From NCBI RefSeq assembly GCF_001465595.2, contig NZ_CP013481.2, forward strand, positions 310,001 through 374,000: a DNA stretch of 64,000 nucleotides. The letters are read 5' to 3'. Source of the DNA: Pandoraea apista. GTDB taxonomy: Bacteria; Pseudomonadota; Gammaproteobacteria; Burkholderiales; Burkholderiaceae. The notes under the pieces are model-generated. The model searched no databases, was not told the origin of the DNA, and saw only the letters and a program-made list of their open reading frames with translations. The translations under genes were made by a program, and so were the position numbers. Numbering within the stretch: the stretch's first letter is position 1; every line of letters begins with the position of its first letter. Positions 57,508 to 64,000 of the stretch are shown here, piece by piece.

Positions 57508-57912
57508 ATGGCTAAGCAACAGAACAACGCCGCTTCGCAGCGCGTTCGCAAGAAGGTCAAGAAGAGCGTTGCGGAAGGCGTCGTGCACGTCCACGCTTCG
57601 TTCAACAACACCATCATCACGATCACCGATCGTCAGGGCAATGCGCTGGCATGGGCGACGTCGGGTGGCCAGGGCTTCAAGGGTTCGCGTAAGTCGACCC
57701 CGTTCGCTGCCCAGGTTGCTGCTGAGTCGGCTGGCCGCGTGGCACTGGAATACGGTGTGAAGAACCTGGAAGTTCGCATCAAGGGCCCGGGCCCGGGTCG
57801 CGAATCTGCGGTTCGCGCGCTGAATGCGCTGGGTATCAAGATCACGGCCATTTCGGACGTGACGCCGGTCCCGCACAACGGCTGCCGCCCGCCGAAGCGT
57901 CGTCGTATCTAA
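57508..57912 (+). CDS. rpsK: 30S ribosomal protein S11
   Basis: Platform protein of the small subunit near the mRNA exit, 134 residues. The conserved segments [20 protein letters not shown] and the C-terminal [13 protein letters not shown] are diagnostic. GAGGATAGG precedes the ATG. A TATAAT element sits 19 nt after its stop, so rpsD-rpoA may have an additional promoter. Confidence 0.97.
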   Translation: MAKQQNNAASQRVRKKVKKSVAEGVVHVHASFNNTIITITDRQGNALAWATSGGQGFKGSRKSTPFAAQVAAESAGRVALEYGVKNLEVRIKGPGPGRESAVRALNALGIKITAISDVTPVPHNGCRPPKRRRI

Positions 57913-57930
57913 GACGCTTCAAAATCCTGC

Positions 57931-58010
57931 TATAATCGCGGGTTCGCGCACGGTCTAGGCCGTGCGCGAAGCAATTTCTAAGACCACCGTCCGGTACATT
58001 GGTACCGGAC
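57931..58010 (+). promoter_or_regulatory. Promoter-like -10 and two-hairpin leader ahead of rpsD
   Basis: TATAAT at 57931-57936; the -35 region (TCTAAG at 57908) is weak. The leader then has a perfect 11-bp hairpin (ttcgcgcacgg / ccgtgcgcgaa, 57943-57953 and 57960-57970) and a perfect 9-bp hairpin (gtccggtac / gtaccggac, 57989-57997 and 58002-58010). S4 autoregulation at this leader is an inference. Confidence 0.5.
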
Positions 58011-58062
58011 TTGCGTAGTGGACAAAGTTCGCTGCGTCAAATTTTGAGATAAAGGAACAACC

Positions 58063-58686
58063 GTGGCACGTTATATCGGCCCGAAGGCCAAACTCTCCCG
58101 CCGTGAAGGTACTGACCTCTTCCTGAAGAGCGCACGTCGCTCGCTCGCCGACAAGTGCAAGCTGGATAGCAAGCCGGGTCAGCATGGCCGCACCTCGGGT
58201 GCTCGTACGTCCGACTACGGCAACCAACTGCGCGAAAAGCAGAAGGTCAAGCGTATTTACGGCGTGCTCGAGCGTCAGTTCCGTCGTTATTTCGCGGAAG
58301 CCGACCGTCTCAAGGGCAACACGGGTGAAAACCTGCTGCAAGTGCTCGAGTCGCGCCTGGACAACGTCGTGTACCGCATGGGCTTCGGTTCGACGCGCGC
58401 TGAAGCGCGCCAGCTGGTCGGCCACAAGGCGATCGTGCTGAACGGTGTTGTTGCTAACATCCCGTCGATCAAGGTCAAGGCCGGTGACGTGATCACCGTG
58501 CGCGAAAAGGCCAAGAAGCAAGTGCGTATTCAAGAATCGCTGTCGCTGGCTGAGCAAGTCGGTTTCCCGATCTGGGTTTCGGTTGACGCCAAGAAGATGG
58601 AAGGCACTTTCAAGGCACTGCCGGAACGTAGCGATATCGCGGGCGACATCAACGAAAGCCTGATCGTCGAATTGTATTCGCGTTAA
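58063..58686 (+). CDS. rpsD: 30S ribosomal protein S4
   Basis: Primary 16S-binding protein at the mRNA entry, 207 residues, and the classical repressor of the alpha operon. [20 protein letters not shown] and the S4 domain ([20 protein letters not shown]) are present. It is the form without N-terminal zinc cysteines. GTG start at 58063 after AAGGAACAACC. Candidate leader hairpins lie just upstream. Confidence 0.97.
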   Translation: MARYIGPKAKLSRREGTDLFLKSARRSLADKCKLDSKPGQHGRTSGARTSDYGNQLREKQKVKRIYGVLERQFRRYFAEADRLKGNTGENLLQVLESRLDNVVYRMGFGSTRAEARQLVGHKAIVLNGVVANIPSIKVKAGDVITVREKAKKQVRIQESLSLAEQVGFPIWVSVDAKKMEGTFKALPERSDIAGDINESLIVELYSR

Positions 58687-58788
58687 TCCGTATGCTGACG
58701 CGCCTCACGGCGCGTTTTGCGTTCCGTGCAGGTTGTCACCCATCAGCCTTATCGGTGTAACGAGCCGAGGGTATTGAAAAGGAAACCT

Positions 58789-59766
58789 ATGCAAACCAGT
58801 TTGTTGAAGCCCAAGATCATCGCGGTTGAGCCGGTCGGTGAGCATCACGCCAAAGTCGTGATGGAGCCGTTCGAACGTGGCTACGGCCACACCTTGGGCA
58901 ACGCGCTTCGCCGCGTGCTGTTGTCGTCGATGGTGGGCTACGCGCCGACCGAAGTGACGATCGCCGGCGTTGTGCATGAATACTCCACTATCGACGGTGT
59001 CCAGGAAGATGTTGTCAACTTCCTGTTGAACCTGAAGGGTGTCGTGTTCAAGCTGCATAACCGTGACGAAGTCACCGTTACGCTGCGCAAGGATGGTGAA
59101 GGTGTAGTGCGCGCTTCGGATATCGAAGTGCCGCATGATGTGGAACTGATCAACCCCGATCACGTGATTGCGCATCTGGCCAAGGGCGGTAAGCTCGACG
59201 TTCAGATCAAGATCGAAAAGGGTCGTGGTTATGTCCCGGGCAACGTGCGCCGTTACGGTGATGATTCGGCCAAGGTGATTGGTCGTATCGTCCTCGACGC
59301 GTCGTTCTCGCCGGTCAAGCGTGTGAGCTATGCGGTCGAATCGGCCCGTGTGGAGCAGCGTACGGACCTGGACAAGCTCGTGATGAACATCGAAACCAAC
59401 GGTGTGGTGTCGCCGGAAGAAGCGATCCGTCAATCGGCTCGCATCCTCGTCGACCAACTGTCGGTGTTCGCTGCGTTGGAAGGCACGGAAGCCGCCAGCG
59501 AAGCGCCGTCGCGTGCGCCGCAGATCGATCCGATCCTGCTGCGTCCGGTGGACGATCTCGAGTTGACGGTGCGTTCGGCCAACTGCCTGAAGGCCGAAAA
59601 CATCTACTACATCGGCGACCTGATCCAGCGTACCGAGAACGAATTGCTCAAGACCCCGAACCTGGGTCGCAAATCGCTCAACGAGATCAAGGAAGTGCTT
59701 GCCTCGCGTGGTCTCACGCTCGGCATGAAGCTCGAAAACTGGCCGCCGGCTGGTCTCGAGAAGTAA
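58789..59766 (+). CDS. rpoA: DNA-directed RNA polymerase subunit alpha
   Basis: Alpha subunit of 325 residues. The N-terminal dimerisation domain includes [18 protein letters not shown]; a linker near residues 235-245 ([15 protein letters not shown]) leads to the C-terminal domain with [20 protein letters not shown], carrying the Arg that contacts UP-elements. ATG at 58789 ([11 protein letters not shown]) follows AAAAGGAAACC; a GTG or ATG further upstream is not needed. Its partner rplQ is 155 nt downstream. Confidence 0.97.
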   Translation: MQTSLLKPKIIAVEPVGEHHAKVVMEPFERGYGHTLGNALRRVLLSSMVGYAPTEVTIAGVVHEYSTIDGVQEDVVNFLLNLKGVVFKLHNRDEVTVTLRKDGEGVVRASDIEVPHDVELINPDHVIAHLAKGGKLDVQIKIEKGRGYVPGNVRRYGDDSAKVIGRIVLDASFSPVKRVSYAVESARVEQRTDLDKLVMNIETNGVVSPEEAIRQSARILVDQLSVFAALEGTEAASEAPSRAPQIDPILLRPVDDLELTVRSANCLKAENIYYIGDLIQRTENELLKTPNLGRKSLNEIKEVLASRGLTLGMKLENWPPAGLEK

Positions 59767-59775
59767 GGTGTAATG

Positions 59776-59801
59776 ACATGGCCGCCTTCGGGTGGCCATG
59801 T
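59776..59801 (+). other. cTTCGg-loop hairpin between rpoA and rplQ
   Basis: Stem acatggccgc / gtggccatgt (10 bp, one G-U) closed by a cttcgg loop. No T run follows, so mRNA stabilisation or processing is more likely than termination. Confidence 0.6.
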
Positions 59802-59921
59802 TGCTACGTAAGTGCGGCGCGTCGGAATGTTCCGATACGGCCGATAGCGAAGGTACCGGCCCGCGGTGTTTGTCACCGATAGAAGAGCTAGGTCGAAAAC
59901 TCTGTTTAAAGGAAAGTTGAA

Positions 59922-60314
59922 ATGCGTCACCGTCATGGTCTGCGTAAACTGAACCGTACCAGCAGCCACCGTCTGGCAATGCTGCGTAACATGTCGAACT
60001 CGTTGATCCAGCACGAAGCGATCAAGACCACGCTGCCGAAGGCCAAGGAGCTGCGTAAGGTTGTCGAGCCCCTCATCACGCTGGGTAAGAAGGACTCGGT
60101 TGCCAACCGTCGTCTGGCGTTCAACCGCCTGCGCGATCGTGAAATGGTCACCAAGCTGTTCAACGAACTGGGCCCGCGTTTCGCCAACCGTCCGGGTGGT
60201 TATCTGCGTATCCTGAAGATGGGTTTCCGCGTTGGCGACAATGCGCCGATGGCTTTCGTCGAACTGCTGGACCGTCCGGAAGTCGACACGGAAGCGCCGG
60301 AAGTCGCTGAGTAA
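59922..60314 (+). CDS. rplQ: 50S ribosomal protein L17
   Basis: Large-subunit protein near the tunnel exit, 130 residues. [20 protein letters not shown] starts it and [20 protein letters not shown] is the conserved C-terminal segment. AAGGAAAG gives the ribosome binding site. It closes the ribosomal cluster; a clear terminator follows. Confidence 0.97.
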   Translation: MRHRHGLRKLNRTSSHRLAMLRNMSNSLIQHEAIKTTLPKAKELRKVVEPLITLGKKDSVANRRLAFNRLRDREMVTKLFNELGPRFANRPGGYLRILKMGFRVGDNAPMAFVELLDRPEVDTEAPEVAE

Positions 60315-60359
60315 GCGATTCGCGCAACGGTCTTTTCAAGATCGTCTGTCGTAAGAAGA

Positions 60360-60387
60360 AGCCAGGTCGCCGACCTGGCTTTTTTTG
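60360..60387 (+). terminator. Terminator of the alpha-type ribosomal operon
   Basis: Eight-base-pair stem agccaggt / acctggct (60360-60367, 60373-60380) followed by an eight-base T run. It closes the ribosomal protein gene cluster after rplQ. Confidence 0.9.
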
Positions 60388-60508
60388 TTTTGAGGTGTTG
60401 TCAGACGCTGTCGCAGTACAGATCCGAAAATCACGGGTCGATTGCACACGTTTCGTGGCCTCGGTGTACAGTGAACAATCCTCACGCTTGAATGGTCTAC
60501 CGCACATC

Positions 60509-60841
60509 ATGGATGTCCTTCTTATCGTCATGACGACATTTCCCGACGAGGCCAGCGCCGAAGCCGCGATCGACGGCATGCTCGCCCAGCGGTTGGCGGC
60601 TTGCGTGCAGCAAATGGCGCCGGTGCGTTCGAGCTATCGCTGGCAGGGAAAACGCGAGACGAGTGTGGAAGTACCACTCATGATCAAGACGACTGCCGCG
60701 CGTTATGGTGCACTTGAGCAGTACATCAAAGAACATCATCCTTACGACGTACCTGAAATCGTCGCATGGCCGGCTACCGCAGCGTTGCCGGCCTATGCGC
60801 GCTGGGTCGAAGATGAGACGCGGGGGAAATTGCATGTCTGA
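60509..60841 (+). CDS. cutA: CutA1 divalent-ion tolerance protein
   Basis: Small trimeric PII-like protein (110 residues), historically linked to copper tolerance; its true biochemical role is unclear. DVLLIVMTTFPDEASAEAAI at the N-terminus, ACVQQMAPVRSSYRWQGK in the middle and HPYDVPEIVAWPA near the C-terminus are family-typical. The start at 60509 (MDVLLIVMTTF) is chosen from family length; the frame is open further upstream. The adjacency to dsbD is the same as in E. coli. Confidence 0.92.
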   Translation: MDVLLIVMTTFPDEASAEAAIDGMLAQRLAACVQQMAPVRSSYRWQGKRETSVEVPLMIKTTAARYGALEQYIKEHHPYDVPEIVAWPATAALPAYARWVEDETRGKLHV

Positions 60842-60899
60842 GGGAGCGAGCGTGGTAGGGCCACTGATCTTGGACGCAGATCGTTGTCAGGGAGCACCG

Positions 60900-62828
60900 A
60901 TGCGGCATCGCACTGTGCAATTCTGGGTGTTGGCATGGCTGGTCGTGGCCATGTTGCTCGCTCTTGGCTTGGGACATGCGCGTGCAGCCGATGATTTTCT
61001 CGATCCGGACGTCGCCTTCAAGGTGTCGAAGACGGAACAGCCTGGTGCTGTGCTGCTGCATTTCGAGGTTGCCAAGGGCTACTACCTCTACCGAGACCGA
61101 TTTGCTTTCACTGCGGATAACCCGGCCGTCAAGCTCGGTACCCCAGAGTTTCCCAAGGGAGAGATCAAACATGACGAGACCTTCGGCAAGGACATGGAGG
61201 TCTATCACGAGCCCATCGACGTTCGTGTCCCGGTCGTTCAACCGAGTGGTCCGTTCACGCTGAACGTCACCATGCAGGGTTGTGCGGACAAGGGGTTGTG
61301 CTATCCGCCAATGGACAAGCCACTCAAGATTTCGGCGGATGGCCTCGGCGGTGCAGCGGGCGGGAGTTCGGCTGCGGTATCGACGGCAGGGCCGACGGCA
61401 TCGGCTTTGTCTGGTAATGGCGCACAAGTGGCGGGTAATTCGCCCGAGGGAATGGCGGCTCAGTCTGCACCGTCGTCCAGGACAGCGGGCGGATGGTTGT
61501 CGGCGCGCGAAGACTACAGCGAGGCGGAGCGTATTCTCTCGGGCGGCAGCTTCGCACTGGCACTAGGGATATTCTTCGCGCTCGGCGTCGGGCTGGCCTT
61601 TACGCCGTGCGTGTTGCCAATGGTGCCGATTCTTCTGTCTATCGTTGCCGGCCAGGAGGCCAGCCGTGGCAAGGCAATACGTCTCGCTATTGCCTACGTA
61701 CTCGGCATGGCTGTGGTGAACACGGTCATCGGTGTCGCGGCCGGATTGCTGGGGCAGGGCCTCATCGCGTTCTTGCAAGCGCCGTGGGTCTTGGCGCTGT
61801 TCGCTTTGCTAATGGTCGTCCTGTCGCTGTCGATGTTCGGAATGTACGAGCTTCAATTGCCGTCGGGCTTGCGAGCCAAAATCGATGACGCCGCTCGCAA
61901 ACAGAAGTCCGGTCAATGGATCGGCGCCGCGATGATGGGTGTGCTATCCGGGCTGATCGTCAGCCCGTGTGTGACGGCTCCTCTGGCGGCCGCGCTTGCT
62001 TTCATCGCGAAAACCGGCGACGCCGTTTTCGGCGGTGCAACGCTCTTCGCATTGTCATTGGGCATGGGGCTGCCGCTGGTGATTCTCGCTGGCGGGGGCG
62101 GTGCGCTGCTGCCGCGTGCTGGGGCGTGGATGGATGGCGTGAAGCGTTTCTTCGGTTTCCTGCTTCTGGGCGTTGCCTTGTGGATCGTTCGGCCGTTGCT
62201 CCCAACACCTGTATTACTGTTGGGCTGGGGCGTCTTGCTGCTGGTGGCGGCCACATTCATGCGCGTGTTCGATAGCCTGCCTGAAGGCGTGAGCGGTGCC
62301 CGACGTCTTCTCAAGGGGCTGGGTGTTGTCGTCGCGCTTCTCGGAGCCGTCGCGCTGGTGGGCGCTGCGGCTGGGGCACGGGACCCACTGGTGCCGTTGG
62401 CCGGATTGACCACGGCGGCTTCCGGGAATGCCAATGCGAATGCGAACGCTGCTGCAATCGAGGGTGTCAGGTTCCAACGCGTGCGCAGCGTAGCGGAACT
62501 CGAGAAAGTCGTGGCGACGGCTGGGCGTCCGGTGATGTTCGACTTCTATGCGGACTGGTGCATTAGCTGCAAGGAGATGGAGCGATTCGTCTTCACGGAT
62601 CCGAAGGTGAAAGCACGTCTCGATCAGATGGTGCTTGTACAGGCAGACGTTACCGCGAACAACGCCGATGATCAGGCCTTGCTTAAGCGTTTCGGATTGT
62701 TTGGGCCACCCGGCATCATCTTCTTTGACGCCAGCGGTAAGGAAGTCGCAGACACGCGTGTCATCGGCGCACAGTCGTCAGACCAGTTCCTGCGCAGCCT
62801 GGACAAGGCATACGGCCCCGCAGCTTAA
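60900..62828 (+). CDS. dsbD: Thiol:disulfide interchange protein DsbD
   Basis: Inner-membrane electron conduit that passes reducing power from cytoplasmic thioredoxin to periplasmic DsbC and cytochrome c partners. The 642-residue form from ATG 60900 (GGGAG upstream) has a signal peptide ending ARA, the periplasmic domain with Cys128 and Cys134 (GCADKGLCYPP), eight predicted membrane helices with Cys237 (FTPCVLP) and Cys357 (SPCVTAP), and a C-terminal thioredoxin domain with Cys554-Cys557 (DWCISCKEM). A small NANANANA run (about residues 510-517) precedes the last domain. An upstream ATG at 60834 overlaps cutA and would add 22 residues. Confidence 0.94.
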   Translation: MRHRTVQFWVLAWLVVAMLLALGLGHARAADDFLDPDVAFKVSKTEQPGAVLLHFEVAKGYYLYRDRFAFTADNPAVKLGTPEFPKGEIKHDETFGKDMEVYHEPIDVRVPVVQPSGPFTLNVTMQGCADKGLCYPPMDKPLKISADGLGGAAGGSSAAVSTAGPTASALSGNGAQVAGNSPEGMAAQSAPSSRTAGGWLSAREDYSEAERILSGGSFALALGIFFALGVGLAFTPCVLPMVPILLSIVAGQEASRGKAIRLAIAYVLGMAVVNTVIGVAAGLLGQGLIAFLQAPWVLALFALLMVVLSLSMFGMYELQLPSGLRAKIDDAARKQKSGQWIGAAMMGVLSGLIVSPCVTAPLAAALAFIAKTGDAVFGGATLFALSLGMGLPLVILAGGGGALLPRAGAWMDGVKRFFGFLLLGVALWIVRPLLPTPVLLLGWGVLLLVAATFMRVFDSLPEGVSGARRLLKGLGVVVALLGAVALVGAAAGARDPLVPLAGLTTAASGNANANANAAAIEGVRFQRVRSVAELEKVVATAGRPVMFDFYADWCISCKEMERFVFTDPKVKARLDQMVLVQADVTANNADDQALLKRFGLFGPPGIIFFDASGKEVADTRVIGAQSSDQFLRSLDKAYGPAA

Positions 62829-62917
62829 GTTTCTGAGCCCGGCGCCGCGGGCGATGCCTGAGCAAATGATAGTGTGCTGAACCGACGACTTGCTCGGCCT
62901 TACGCGCGACGCAAAGC

Positions 62918-62951
62918 AAAACGGCCAACCCGAGATCGGGCTGGCCGTTTT
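62918..62951. terminator. Bidirectional terminator between dsbD and hemB
   Basis: Fifteen-base stem aaaacggccaacccg / cgggctggccgtttt (one mismatch, 4-nt loop). A-rich on the left and T-rich on the right, so it can serve both convergent genes. Confidence 0.8.
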
Positions 62952-63054
62952 CCTTTATGCGCGAAAGATCGCACTAGCGAGAGCATAGAAAACCAAGCTA
63001 CCTAGGTTCACCTGATTCCGAGTGCAAATCTGTGGGTCGCGTTGGCCGTCTTGC

Positions 63055-64000
<946 letters not shown>

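Overview
The window reads as a chromosomal segment of a high-GC betaproteobacterium of the Burkholderiales. Support comes from the 23S/5S sequence, long GC-rich ORFs, an S3 with a long charged tail, a DUF4148 protein and the EF-Tu and RpoB sequences. Pandoraea is my best guess at genus, but that is inference from protein flavour and was not tested by a search.

Layout. (1) 1-3010: 3' part of an rRNA operon (23S, 5S, strong terminator). (2) 3390-4175: a family-25 glycosyltransferase. (3) 4287-7038: promoter, tRNA-Tyr, tRNA-Gly, tRNA-Thr, tuf copy 1, tRNA-Trp, secE and nusG, resembling the enterobacterial tufB/secE region. (4) 7182-18415: rplK-rplA-rplJ-rplL-rpoB-rpoC with an L10-type leader and an rplL-rpoB attenuator-like hairpin. 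(5) 18.5-41.0 kb: about 22.5 kb of unrelated genes between rpoC and rpsL. These are manC, a Fur-box-associated TonB receptor, a meta-cleavage catabolic operon of homoprotocatechuate (Hpa) type, an MHS transporter, an aromatic aminotransferase, a LysR regulator, several small genes, an AraC regulator, a HAD phosphatase, an unrecognised 418-residue protein and a MocR-type regulator. (6) 40952-46060: str operon rpsL-rpsG-fusA-tuf(copy 2)-rpsJ. (7) 46138-60314: S10, spc and alpha operons from rplC to rplQ, with extra promoter-like signals before rplC, rplN and rpsD. (8) 60509-64000: cutA, dsbD and the 3' part of hemB.

How the parts work together. Most of the window is the translation/transcription core (rRNA, tRNAs, EF-Tu, EF-G, ribosomal proteins, RNA polymerase, Sec channel). 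The central block is accessory metabolism. A 20-bp sequence is present both upstream of the Hpa-like operon (22916-22935) and, inverted, between the aminotransferase and the LysR gene (31864-31883). That ties the two ends of the 9-kb block into one probable regulon that would take an aromatic amino acid or its arylacetate through ring cleavage to C3 + C4 products.

Most notable observations: the two tuf genes are a mosaic, with long identical tracts but clear divergence elsewhere, including a six-residue insertion in copy 2; the shared 20-bp operator; a terminator plus near-consensus promoter separating rpsJ from rplC; and a perfect inverted repeat sitting on a promoter between rpsQ and rplN. 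No transposase, integrase, CRISPR array or phage gene was seen.
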